From positions 1 through 8,055 of the forward strand of contig SLAE01000095.1 in assembly GCA_007127015.1 (NCBI GenBank): a stretch of DNA of 8,055 nt, read 5' to 3'. How positions within the stretch are numbered: position 1 is the stretch's first letter; each line of letters starts with the position of its first letter. Of the stretch, positions 1 to 6,854 are shown in pieces. Position numbers and translations under genes: made by a program. Source of the stretch: Desulfonatronospira sp. (GTDB lineage Bacteria > Desulfobacterota > Desulfovibrionia > Desulfovibrionales > Desulfonatronovibrionaceae). The notes beneath the pieces were generated by a model that searched no databases, was not told the origin of the DNA, and saw only the letters and a program-made list of their open reading frames with translations.

Positions 1-568
1 TCTTGCCTGAACCAAAAATTCTGATCAGGTTGAAATCCTGCTTGTGAGTCTTACGACCCAGAAAAAAGTAGGCTGGAGGTTTTTTCAGATAGTTTCCAAA
101 CAAATACAGGTTAAGGAAGTCTCCGGCAGCAGCCACTGTCATTTCCTGTTCCAGGGGCAATACTTTTCCGGACATGTCCCATTCAGGCAGAACCTTGATT
201 GTACAGCTGAATTCATGGAACTTCTCCTCAGTAAGCGCAGATGCCTGGGGAATAATTGTTCCCTGCCCGTCCCAAAAAACTTTTTCCATGCGCTCAGGCC
301 CTCTTCTTTGTGCCTGGACCAGAGGTTCTGTATTCATGATCTTCCTTGCGCAGATACGGAGACACTCGTCAGAGGCTTTGGTCCAGAAAGCTTTTTCCGG
401 AGAAGAAAATCTGTTCAGTTCTTCCGGAACAAGGCTTACCTGGAATACAGCCTGTTCCTTGAGCTCTGTCTGAGTCTGTCCTGGATGAAAATAACTCTCA
501 ATATCCGGTTCTCTGACGCAGGCACTCATTAAAAAGAGCATGCAGAGCAGCATCAATTTTCTGTCCAC
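1..568 (-). CDS. Putative lipoprotein of unknown function (3' end beyond window)
   Basis: The minus strand stays open for 189 codons from a GTG at 568 to the left edge, so the gene is truncated at its 3' end. The GTG is preceded by AGGAGA at 577-572 with about 4 nt spacing, which makes it a better start than the in-frame GTG at 580. The protein begins with a short basic and hydrophobic signal peptide (MDRKLMLLCMLFLMSAC) ending in a lipobox-like M-S-A-C, so Cys17 would be the lipidated residue. The mature part is mixed in charge and rich in Glu, Lys and aromatic residues, with no membrane segment and no motif I recognise. Two further Cys pairs with other residues around 75-80 (ECLRIC). The gene is divergent from engB. 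I cannot assign a function; lipoprotein export is inferred from the N-terminus only. Confidence 0.75.
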   Translation of the reverse strand, partial: MDRKLMLLCMLFLMSACVREPDIESYFHPGQTQTELKEQAVFQVSLVPEELNRFSSPEKAFWTKASDECLRICARKIMNTEPLVQAQRRGPERMEKVFWDGQGTIIPQASALTEEKFHEFSCTIKVLPEWDMSGKVLPLEQEMTVAAAGDFLNLYLFGNYLKKPPAYFFLGRKTHKQDFNLIRIFGSGK

Positions 569-721
569 TGTTCTCCTCACAGCTAGGAACTGATTTCTGT
601 AATTTACAACGAGTATGTTTTTCTCTAATTTATCCTGCTGAATGAATGCGCAGCGCATGCCCATGTAAAGCAGAATAAGACTGGCCAAAACCTGACTCGC
701 TTACTTCCCGGGTAAAAGGAA
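569..721. promoter_or_regulatory. Divergent intergenic region between the lipoprotein gene and engB
   Basis: This 153-bp non-coding stretch separates two divergently transcribed genes, so it should hold promoters for both. I see no strong -35/-10 pair on either strand. On the minus strand TTAGAG and TAAATT lie 16 nt apart, in the complement of roughly 600-630, and are a weak candidate pair for the lipoprotein gene. A perfect 13-nt inverted repeat ATGCGC-A-GCGCAT lies at 646-658. The engB ribosome-binding site (AAGGA) is at 716-720. The promoter role is inferred from gene orientation. Confidence 0.4.
646..658. repeat. Short perfect inverted repeat in divergent promoter region
   Basis: ATGCGC at 646-651 and GCGCAT at 653-658 are perfect reverse complements around a single A. 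The element lies 64 bp upstream of the engB start and 78 bp upstream of the lipoprotein start. It could be an operator half-site pair or a chance palindrome. It is not followed by a T-run, so it is not a terminator. Confidence 0.4.
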
Positions 722-1300
722 ATGCATCTTAAATTAATACTGGAAAAGACAGCTTATACCAAAGATCAGCTGCAGGCAAAACAGTTTCCCCAGATAGCTC
801 TGGCTGGACGCTCCAATGTGGGCAAGTCCTCTCTGATCAACCGTCTGGCTGGACAGAAGAAGCTGGCAAAAACCAGCTCCACGCCCGGCAAAACCAGAAG
901 CATTAATTTTTATTTCAGTCCCGGAGAAAATTTTTATCTGGTTGATCTGCCTGGCTACGGCTATGCCCGCTGCTCACAGCAGGAGAGAGAGAAATGGGCC
1001 AGGCTCATACAGGACTACCTTCAGGAAAATCACGATCTGAAGGCCCTGATACTGTTGCTTGATTCGCGTATCCCTCCTCAGCCTGTGGATCTGGATCTGG
1101 CCCGATATGCCGCATCCCTGAAAGTCGCTCTGCTGCCGGTATTAACCAAGGCCGATAAATGTACTCAAAAACAAAAAAACCAGGCTTTGAAAAGAGTAAA
1201 AGAACTGCTTGACGGTACCCGGACGCCAATACTTTTTTCGGCCAGAACCGGACAGGGTATGGATGACCTTATAACTGCCGTACAAGCTATGCTCAAATGA
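722..1300 (+). CDS. engB: Ribosome biogenesis GTP-binding protein EngB/YsxC/YihA
   Basis: This is a small TRAFAC-class GTPase of 192 aa, the usual length for the EngB family, which is known to assist assembly of the large ribosomal subunit in the cytoplasm. All GTPase motifs are visible: G1 GRSNVGKS (residues 29-36), the TPGKT segment (54-58) containing the G2 threonine, G3 DLPGYG (75-80), G4 TKAD (142-145) and a G5 SAR (173-175). The N-terminal extension before G1 is about 28 residues, as expected for the family, which supports the ATG at 722. An AAGGA lies immediately upstream, unusually close to the ATG (1 nt). It is the only clear plus-strand gene in the window. Its TGA stop directly abuts the stop codon of the convergent lptG. 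Confidence 0.96.
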   Translation: MHLKLILEKTAYTKDQLQAKQFPQIALAGRSNVGKSSLINRLAGQKKLAKTSSTPGKTRSINFYFSPGENFYLVDLPGYGYARCSQQEREKWARLIQDYLQENHDLKALILLLDSRIPPQPVDLDLARYAASLKVALLPVLTKADKCTQKQKNQALKRVKELLDGTRTPILFSARTGQGMDDLITAVQAMLK

Positions 1301-2368
1301 TCAGGAGTTGTCCATCCAGAAGATCTGAATTACTGCCAGCATCCCGAAAAAAAGATTGGCTGCCCAGGCGCCGATAAACGGCGCTACAAGACCCTCTTCC
1401 GCGTAGCCGACCCCGAACACATAAACCGTATAATAAAAAAAGACAATCACCAGGGCCATGGTGATTAGAGAGTAGATATTCCTGATCCGGGTAAAAAGAG
1501 CCAGGGCCAGCAGAGTCATGACCACCACTGCAAATGGATAGGCTATCTTGCTGTGCAGAGCTGTTGACAACTTTTCAACGTTTGATCCGCTTTCCTTAAG
1601 CTGATTAATCAGCTGCTTCAGTGTGAAAAAGGACCAGGCCTGATACGGCAGGTCGGATTCAATCAGGGAAAAAGAAGATAGATCCGTGTTAATGATCAGC
1701 TCAAGGTTATCCGGGTTGTGCGACTCCAGACTGTGCGGCCTTAAAACTTCAGCCGACTGCAGGATCCATCTGTCTTTATGTATATGAAAACCAGGAGCAT
1801 GAATGATTTCTTCGATCATGTCCCGGCCTCCTTTCTTGTACACCGTGAGTTCTCCTCCCTTTTTCTGCTCCGGCCAGGCCGCGTGCACATGAATTAAATA
1901 ATCTTTCTCCTTGAACCACAAATCCTCGAGTCCCTGTTCCTGAGCCTGTCTTTGGCGAACATCCTCGTTCCAGATTTCTCTGGTCACTCTTTCACCTTTG
2001 ACTCCCAAAGACTCGGAAAAAGAAAGCAGCAGAACAAAAAAGAGCATAGAGTAAAGCATGAAGAATAAGGCCGGTCTTTTAAAGGAAACGCCGCTGCTTT
2101 CCAAGGCCACAAGTTCATTATTGCGGTGCATCAGGGCAAGTTGTACGAGCACGGCAAGCATGAAAACAGCCGGCATGATCTGCGAGATGATCAAGGGAAT
2201 CTTGAAGGCAAAATACCTGGAGATCATGCCTGGACCCAGCCCGGCATCCAGCATGGGGTTCAGGCGTCCGGCAAAATCCACTATCAGGTACACACCCATC
2301 CCGGAAAAAAACAAAACAGCTGTATAGAAAAGGTTCTGACGCAACAGATACCTGTTTAATACTGACAT
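1301..2368 (-). CDS. lptG: Lipopolysaccharide export permease LptG (YjgP/YjgQ family)
   Basis: This 355-aa protein belongs to the LptF/LptG family, the membrane subunits of the LptB2FG ABC transporter that extracts LPS from the inner membrane and passes it to the LptC-LptA bridge. It has the expected layout: three hydrophobic segments (about 12-32, 52-79, 98-120), a hydrophilic periplasmic beta-jellyroll region (about 121-272), and three more membrane segments (about 273-293, 298-320, 327-349). The cytoplasmic loop HRNNELVALESSGVS (81-95) matches the coupling helix that contacts LptB. It starts 3 nt after the lptF stop (TAG-CAT-ATG) with no good Shine-Dalgarno sequence, which suggests translational coupling. 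Assignment as LptG rather than LptF rests on its second position in the pair and on overall resemblance. LptB, LptC and LptA are not in this window. Confidence 0.92.
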   Translation of the reverse strand: MSVLNRYLLRQNLFYTAVLFFSGMGVYLIVDFAGRLNPMLDAGLGPGMISRYFAFKIPLIISQIMPAVFMLAVLVQLALMHRNNELVALESSGVSFKRPALFFMLYSMLFFVLLLSFSESLGVKGERVTREIWNEDVRQRQAQEQGLEDLWFKEKDYLIHVHAAWPEQKKGGELTVYKKGGRDMIEEIIHAPGFHIHKDRWILQSAEVLRPHSLESHNPDNLELIINTDLSSFSLIESDLPYQAWSFFTLKQLINQLKESGSNVEKLSTALHSKIAYPFAVVVMTLLALALFTRIRNIYSLITMALVIVFFYYTVYVFGVGYAEEGLVAPFIGAWAANLFFGMLAVIQIFWMDNS

Positions 2369-2371
2369 ATG

Positions 2372-3514
2372 CTAATCTTTTTTGTACAGGTTCTTTAACA
2401 GTTGACTCAGGTCGATTTCTCTTCCCTTGGAATAAAAATAGAACCCGGCCACAGTCAAAAGGGCAAAGAGAATATTGGGAAGCCACATGGCCAGGCCGGG
2501 AGGCAGACGCCCGGTTTCCCCGAGTCCATAGGCTGTAGTAAAGAAGAAATAATAGATTAAAAAGCAGAGCACCGCCGACAACACACCCCAGTTGCGGCCG
2601 ATACCCTGCAGAGTAAGCCCCAGAGGGACTGCGAACAGTCCGAGAATCAGACAGGCCATGGACAAAGCATAGCGTTTATGCTCTTCTACAATGGTCAGCC
2701 TGTATTCTCTGCTGTCAGGTTCAGCCGCCTTCCTGGCCGCATGCAGCTCTGTTAAAGACATTTCTTCCGGATGTTTCCTGCGCATTTCAGGATCACCCAG
2801 CATGGCGAAAAGGTCCAGTCTGAGCCTGTACTCCCCGAAAGAGGCAATGCTCATTTCTTCATTGTTATACCTGTAGATGCGGCCCTCTTCAAGGATGAAA
2901 TAGAGCATGCCCTTGTCTGTATCGGTCAGTACGCGTCCAACAGGGGCGATAATGGTTAAAGGAGCCTCTTTGATTGTGCCGTCATAAATAAAGATGTTTT
3001 TCAATTCCCTTGTGGCTGGATCTCTTTGCTGTGTATAAATGGCCATATCCGGAATCATCTGATGAAAGATCCCGGGCTGCAGGGAAACTTCGGTCTGCTC
3101 CCTGATCATTTCCACGGCAGTGGCCCTGAAATTATCTATTCCCCAGGATATGAGGTGCAGGGAAACATACAGGGTGAAACCCATTGCCGTGATTGAAAAA
3201 AGCATTGGGGACAAAACCATGTTTCTGATGGAAATGCCGCTGCTCTGAAGGGCAGTCAACTCACGGTCCGAAGCCATGCGCAGGAAGCACAGAAAGATGC
3301 TCAGCATGCAGGCAATGGGAATAACCAGGCTCAAAAATGAAGGCCCCAGGTAAAAAAAGGCCATAAGTACATGCATGATCTGAATATTCTGACCTACAAA
3401 CATCTCCTTTAGATCAATCATCCTGCCGATGACTATCAAAGAGAGCATTGAAGCCAGAGTGACCGTAAAAATCAGGCTGACCTCGGAAAAGATCTGCCTG
3501 TGCAGAATTTTCAT
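2372..3514 (-). CDS. lptF: Lipopolysaccharide export permease LptF (YjgP/YjgQ family)
   Basis: This 380-aa inner-membrane protein is the partner of LptG in the LPS exporter. Predicted membrane segments lie at about 12-33, 53-79 and 97-120, then after a periplasmic domain of about 160 residues (about 121-280) at 281-303, 310-330 and 340-361. The loop RMASDRELTALQSSGIS (79-95) is the family's LptB-contacting coupling helix. The start MKILHRQIF is typical of LptF proteins. The gene begins 8 nt after the stop of a small upstream gene. The ribosome-binding signal is poor: AGGG is directly adjacent to the ATG, with a purine run AAGAG further upstream. It ends in TAG 3 nt before lptG. The three genes form a tight minus-strand cluster and are probably co-transcribed. 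Confidence 0.94.
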   Translation of the reverse strand: MKILHRQIFSEVSLIFTVTLASMLSLIVIGRMIDLKEMFVGQNIQIMHVLMAFFYLGPSFLSLVIPIACMLSIFLCFLRMASDRELTALQSSGISIRNMVLSPMLFSITAMGFTLYVSLHLISWGIDNFRATAVEMIREQTEVSLQPGIFHQMIPDMAIYTQQRDPATRELKNIFIYDGTIKEAPLTIIAPVGRVLTDTDKGMLYFILEEGRIYRYNNEEMSIASFGEYRLRLDLFAMLGDPEMRRKHPEEMSLTELHAARKAAEPDSREYRLTIVEEHKRYALSMACLILGLFAVPLGLTLQGIGRNWGVLSAVLCFLIYYFFFTTAYGLGETGRLPPGLAMWLPNILFALLTVAGFYFYSKGREIDLSQLLKNLYKKD

Positions 3515-3522
3515 CCCTGCTC

Positions 3523-3702
3523 TTATTCCCTGAAATCTTCTTTAAAAAATTTATACACGAACTGCTCCTCTTTGGGGCCAAGATTAAAACGCATACCCAC
3601 TTCTTTCAACAGCTGATCCAGTTTTTTCCCTTCGCGCAGTCCCTCATCCACCCATTGTACAGCCAGCCTTACATTTTTGTCCTCAGGCATTATCGTGCTC
3701 AT
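3523..3702 (-). CDS. Small uncharacterised protein (59 aa) upstream of lptF
   Basis: A 60-codon reading frame runs from an ATG at 3702 to a TAA at 3523. It begins MSTIMPEDKNVRLAVQW and ends in KFFKEDFRE. A strong Shine-Dalgarno sequence, GGAGGA (3711-3706), lies 3 nt from the ATG, better than that of any other gene in the left half. It ends 8 nt before lptF, so it is probably the first gene of the lptFG operon. The protein is soluble, charged and likely helical: a first amphipathic helix covers about residues 9-36 and a second about 42-56. There is no signal peptide, Cys or membrane segment. I have the impression that similar small ORFs occur in sulfate-reducing bacteria, but I cannot verify it and propose no function. 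Confidence 0.75.
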   Translation of the reverse strand: MSTIMPEDKNVRLAVQWVDEGLREGKKLDQLLKEVGMRFNLGPKEEQFVYKFFKEDFRE

Positions 3703-3908
3703 AAATCCTCCAAATTTTTTATATTCTGAATCCGTGAAATCATTTTAAGCAGCCTGATTGCCTTCTGCATCCAGCGCTTACTTGTAATTTCTGTTCATTC
3801 TCATGACTGAAGCTGCAGGAAATTAAGTGATGGACTTGAAACCTGCTGTACGGATTCAGGTTATTATAAGTTTCCAGAAGCTAAGATATTCCATTTTTCC
3901 CTTTCTTT
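3703..3908 (-). promoter_or_regulatory. Intergenic region upstream of the small gene-lptF-lptG cluster
   Basis: This 206-bp AT-rich stretch lies between the radical SAM stop and the small gene, with both flanking genes on the minus strand. No rho-independent terminator follows the radical SAM gene, so read-through is possible. A perfect TATAAT lies on the minus strand (3868-3863), with no recognisable -35 box 16-18 nt upstream. Directly downstream of it is an inverted repeat, AACCTG/CAGGTT. A promoter here is plausible but unproven, and would leave a leader of about 150 nt. A TATAAA at 3723-3718 is too close to the ribosome-binding site to be the -10 element. Confidence 0.35.
3840..3862. repeat. 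Inverted repeat AACCTG-N11-CAGGTT next to a TATAAT
   Basis: AACCTG (3840-3845) and CAGGTT (3857-3862) are perfect reverse complements separated by 11 nt. The right arm touches the TATAAT hexamer of the minus strand (3868-3863). For minus-strand transcription the repeat would sit at about the transcription start, a position typical of repressor operators. It could also be chance, because the stems are only 6 bp. Confidence 0.3.
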
Positions 3909-5234
3909 TCAGGAAAAACCTCCGGGCACGCATGGCCAGATGGAATTATTGTGAGCCAGAGGATCGTCCAGCTTGAGCCAGGCGTGTTCCCTGGCCTTTT
4001 CAAAAAGGGCGCTGCCGGGTATAGGTGAATACTGGGTCAGCATAGGCGTTATACCCCAGCCGAGTACCTCCTTTATGCTCTGTTTGAGCTTCCTGCTGCT
4101 TTGTCCCGGAAGACCAAAAAGGACATAGGCAGCGATATTTTTTGGATTAAATCCGGCCTGGAGCAGGTTGCGCATTCCCGCGCGCCACATAAAGGGAGTC
4201 AGCTTTTCGTCCAGTCGGGCTGGTTCGCTGGTCTCAAAACCAAGGCGCACGGAGTGCAGGCCCGCCCGATATAAAAGTCTGCATAATTCAATGGTCAAAT
4301 ACCTAACATGCAAAGCGTTCGGAGTATGCAGCCTCACCCGTAACCCCTTGCGTATAATTTTTTCCGCCAGAGGAATAAACATGTTTTCCGCTCCGGATAG
4401 AAGGGCATCGTCATAGAAGGCAAAATCTCTGACTCCTTTGCCGTACTCTTTACGGACATGCTCGAATAGCATGTCCGGATCTGCCTGCCTGAAACCGGGA
4501 TAAAGCTTGTGGCCCGCGCAATAGCTGCATTTAAACGGACAGCCTCTTGAGCCCTGGATAATGGAAAAAGGCTGCTCTTTATAAAATGAGGTATCCATCC
4601 TGAAGCCTGCTCCTTCAGGCAGTTCCGGAGGGCTGCAGCCGATAAGCTTCCAGACCGCCTTCCAATTGTCCTCAGTCTCAAGAGGCCCGGAAATTACCAG
4701 ATCCACATCCATGTTTTGTGCATGTTCCGGGCACAGCGTCGGATAAATTCCTCCCAGGCACAGGGGCACATTAGGCCATGTCCGGCGCAGCAGTTCAATC
4801 ACGGAAAAAATGCCCGGATACCAGTAGGTCATGATGGAAGTGATCAGAATCAGGTCAGGAGGAGGATCTATGCAGGCAACAGCCCGGGCAGCTCTTTCTC
4901 GGGGAAGGCCGTAGCGGCTGTATTGTCTGGGAACATTCTCAAGAACTTTAGGCCTGGGCAGTGAGACTTTGGGATAATGTCCTGATCCCAGTTTTTTGGG
5001 TCTGGGCCAGTCTTGATCCTGCCAGGACTGATCCATGAGGTCCAGAAGTGAGGTCCTTGCGCCGCTTCGGGAAAACATGTCCAGACAGGTCAACAGCCCG
5101 CTGGGTCTGGACCACAGATTGTAAGCGGCAAAGTCATAGACCCAGGGATTTATCCCCAGTATCCTTGGTCCGCTCCGGTCAGCGCAGGGCTTCCAGATAA
5201 TATTCGGCCATCTGGGCTTCAGAGGACTCATCAT
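3909..5234 (-). CDS. B12-binding-type radical SAM protein of unknown substrate
   Basis: This 441-aa protein has the two-domain layout of B12-binding radical SAM enzymes. The N-terminal region (about 24-185) looks like a cobalamin-binding Rossmann domain: RILGINPWVYDFAAYN at 24-39, a LILITSIMTYWYPG segment at 128-141 and LGGIYPTLCPEHA at 160-172. I do not see the DxHxxG cobalamin-ligand motif, so B12 may bind base-off without a His ligand or not at all. The radical SAM core follows with CPFKCSYC (Cys232, Cys236, Cys239), which should bind the 4Fe-4S cluster that cleaves S-adenosylmethionine. SVRLGFET (328-335) and FGLPGQ (373-378) are later SAM-core strands. The ATG at 5234 lies inside the TPR gene, giving a 56-nt overlap. 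A stop lies two codons upstream in frame, no better start occurs downstream before the domain, and no clear ribosome-binding site is seen, so coupling is likely. The family includes methylases and ring-forming enzymes; the substrate cannot be told here. Confidence 0.88.
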   Translation of the reverse strand: MMSPLKPRWPNIIWKPCADRSGPRILGINPWVYDFAAYNLWSRPSGLLTCLDMFSRSGARTSLLDLMDQSWQDQDWPRPKKLGSGHYPKVSLPRPKVLENVPRQYSRYGLPRERAARAVACIDPPPDLILITSIMTYWYPGIFSVIELLRRTWPNVPLCLGGIYPTLCPEHAQNMDVDLVISGPLETEDNWKAVWKLIGCSPPELPEGAGFRMDTSFYKEQPFSIIQGSRGCPFKCSYCAGHKLYPGFRQADPDMLFEHVRKEYGKGVRDFAFYDDALLSGAENMFIPLAEKIIRKGLRVRLHTPNALHVRYLTIELCRLLYRAGLHSVRLGFETSEPARLDEKLTPFMWRAGMRNLLQAGFNPKNIAAYVLFGLPGQSSRKLKQSIKEVLGWGITPMLTQYSPIPGSALFEKAREHAWLKLDDPLAHNNSIWPCVPGGFS

Positions 5235-5925
5235 CGATCTCTATCACCCGATTGAACCATTGCCTGGCTTCATTTATCCTTCCGGAACGAACCAGTTCTT
5301 CGGCCAACAGCAGGGTCAGCTGCGTACTGTCCGGTCTGGCCCGCACCCCTTGTTCAAATGTGTGCAGGGCCTTTGCATACATCCTCTTTTCCCGGTGAAT
5401 GCGGCCTGCAAGCACGTATCCCGGTCCGAAGCGCCGATTTTTTCTGAACGATTCTTGAGCATATTTCAGGGCCTCTTCCAGTTCATCCTGCCCATAATAA
5501 AGAGAGGCCAGGTTATAGGCGGCGAATTCAGGAGTCATGTATTCCTTCTGAGCCAGAGCCTGTTTATAGGCCTGTCTGGCATGATCCGGCCGGCCCTGAG
5601 CCATTCTGACCTGACCCAGATTGTTCCATGCTTCACCGTAATCAGCCCTAAATTTTATGGCCTGCTTAAAAGAGTCTGCTGCGTTTTCCCATTCTTCAAG
5701 AGCGGTATATGCCAGGCCGAGGTTGAAATGCAGGCGGGGGTTGTGTGGAGCTGCCCGGGCTGCAGTGCGCAATTGTTCAAGTGCTAGTCTGGGCTCACCT
5801 TCAAGGAGATATCTTTCCGCCAGATCAAGGCGGATGTCTGTCTGCTCCCTGGTCAGGCGATCAGGTCCTGCATGTGCACAACCAAGAGCGAAGAGAATCA
5901 GGCATAGAGGAAGCAGTTTAAGCAT
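5179..5925 (-). CDS. TPR-repeat lipoprotein, PilF/PilW-like
   Basis: This 248-aa protein has a signal peptide ending in the lipobox A-L-G-C, so Cys16 should be lipidated. Ala follows the Cys, with no inner-membrane-retention Asp, which favours the outer membrane. The rest is about six tetratricopeptide repeats (about 31-62, 63-97, 98-131, 134-165, 167-200, 201-234). Length, N-terminal lipidation and six TPRs match the type IV pilus pilotin PilF/PilW, which helps the secretin assemble. Generic TPR lipoproteins such as NlpI look similar, and no pilus genes are visible nearby, so the pilus role is only a suggestion. The start lies 47 nt after the hisG stop in an A-rich gap with no Shine-Dalgarno sequence. 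The 3' end overlaps the radical SAM gene by 56 nt. Confidence 0.87.
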   Translation of the reverse strand: MLKLLPLCLILFALGCAHAGPDRLTREQTDIRLDLAERYLLEGEPRLALEQLRTAARAAPHNPRLHFNLGLAYTALEEWENAADSFKQAIKFRADYGEAWNNLGQVRMAQGRPDHARQAYKQALAQKEYMTPEFAAYNLASLYYGQDELEEALKYAQESFRKNRRFGPGYVLAGRIHREKRMYAKALHTFEQGVRARPDSTQLTLLLAEELVRSGRINEARQWFNRVIEIDDESSEAQMAEYYLEALR

Positions 5926-5972
5926 TCTGTTTGAGATTTTTTGATGTTTAACGATTATTTTAAGCTAAGCCC

Positions 5973-6854
5973 TCATATCACCTTGTTCAGAGCATATTCA
6001 ATGATCGCTTCCGCCCCTTTTTGCTGCAGTTTGGGGACCAGATCCCTGACAAGATCCTCCTCGACAACGATCTCCACGGACAACCAGTCGGTATTGTACA
6101 GATTAGCCACTGTAGGAGCGGTCATACTGGGCAGCAGCTCCATCACGGTTTCCATTTTGTCTGCCGGCACATTCATCTTGAGTCCGACCAGACGATCAGC
6201 TCGCAGGGCGCCGTGAAGCAAAGTATTGATGGTTTCGATTTTCTGCCTTTTCCAGGGGTCCTGCCAGGCATCCCTGTTGGCGATGAACTGGGTGTTGGTC
6301 TGCAGGAGCTCGGCAATAATTCTCAGTCCATGCGCCTTGATGGTGGTGCCGGTTTCAGTAACCTCCACTATGGCGTCTGCCAGTCCTTCGACAACCTTGG
6401 CCTCGGTTGCCCCCCAGGAAAACTCAACCTGGACCGGAATACCTGCATTTTGGAAATAATTATGGGTAAAATTCTTCAGTTCAGTGGCAATCTTTTTTCC
6501 TGCCAGATCCTCCGGCCTGCGGAAGGGTGATTCACCAGCCACTGCCAGAACCCATCTGGCTGGGCGGTTGCTTACCTTGGAATAAATCAGATCTGAAACT
6601 ATCTCCACGTCTGATTCATTTTCCATGATCCAGTCCTTTCCGGTCAACCCGGCGTCCATGGTCCCGTTTTCAACGTATCTGGAAATCTCCTGTGCCCTGC
6701 ATAGAGAACAGACCATCTCCGGATCGTTGACCTCGGGAAAATAATTGCGGTGATGGGGCTTTATCTTCCATCCCGCCCTGGCAAAAAGACGCATTGTCGC
6801 CTCCTCCAGGGAACCTTTGGGAATTCCGAGTTTCAGGATTTTTTCCCCGTTCAT
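5973..6854 (-). CDS. hisG: ATP phosphoribosyltransferase, long form
   Basis: HisG catalyses the first step of histidine biosynthesis, joining ATP and PRPP to give phosphoribosyl-ATP in the cytoplasm. At 293 aa this is the long form, which carries its own C-terminal ACT-like regulatory domain (about 219-293) for histidine feedback inhibition and needs no HisZ partner. Family marks are GIPKGSL (10-16), GLTGKDW (69-75) and the PRPP-binding segment DAIVEVTETGTT (160-171). The ATG overlaps the hisI stop as ATGA. AGGAGG lies at 6870-6865 inside the end of hisI, about 10 nt from the ATG, so hisG has its own ribosome-binding site as well as likely coupling. No frameshift or missing motif is seen. Confidence 0.97.
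   Translation of the reverse strand: MNGEKILKLGIPKGSLEEATMRLFARAGWKIKPHHRNYFPEVNDPEMVCSLCRAQEISRYVENGTMDAGLTGKDWIMENESDVEIVSDLIYSKVSNRPARWVLAVAGESPFRRPEDLAGKKIATELKNFTHNYFQNAGIPVQVEFSWGATEAKVVEGLADAIVEVTETGTTIKAHGLRIIAELLQTNTQFIANRDAWQDPWKRQKIETINTLLHGALRADRLVGLKMNVPADKMETVMELLPSMTAPTVANLYNTDWLSVEIVVEEDLVRDLVPKLQQKGAEAIIEYALNKVI

Noticed and set aside
44..532. Open plus-strand frame of 162 codons at the left edge
   Set aside because: It is antisense to the lipoprotein gene, which has a ribosome-binding site, a signal peptide and a lipobox. The plus frame has no ribosome-binding site or recognisable features.
3718..3723. TATAAA on the minus strand as a -10 box for the small gene
   Set aside because: It is only 6 nt from the Shine-Dalgarno sequence, so a transcript starting from it would begin inside or after the ribosome-binding site.
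3699..3743. A 14-codon frame whose TGA overlaps the ATG of the 59-aa gene (possible leader peptide)
   Set aside because: It has no convincing ribosome-binding site and no run of regulatory codons. An ATGA overlap of this kind can arise by chance.
5260..5787. Open plus-strand frame of 175 codons
   Set aside because: It lies entirely antisense to the TPR lipoprotein gene, whose repeats are clear.
6021..6530. Open plus-strand frame of 169 codons
   Set aside because: It is antisense to hisG, which is complete and conserved.
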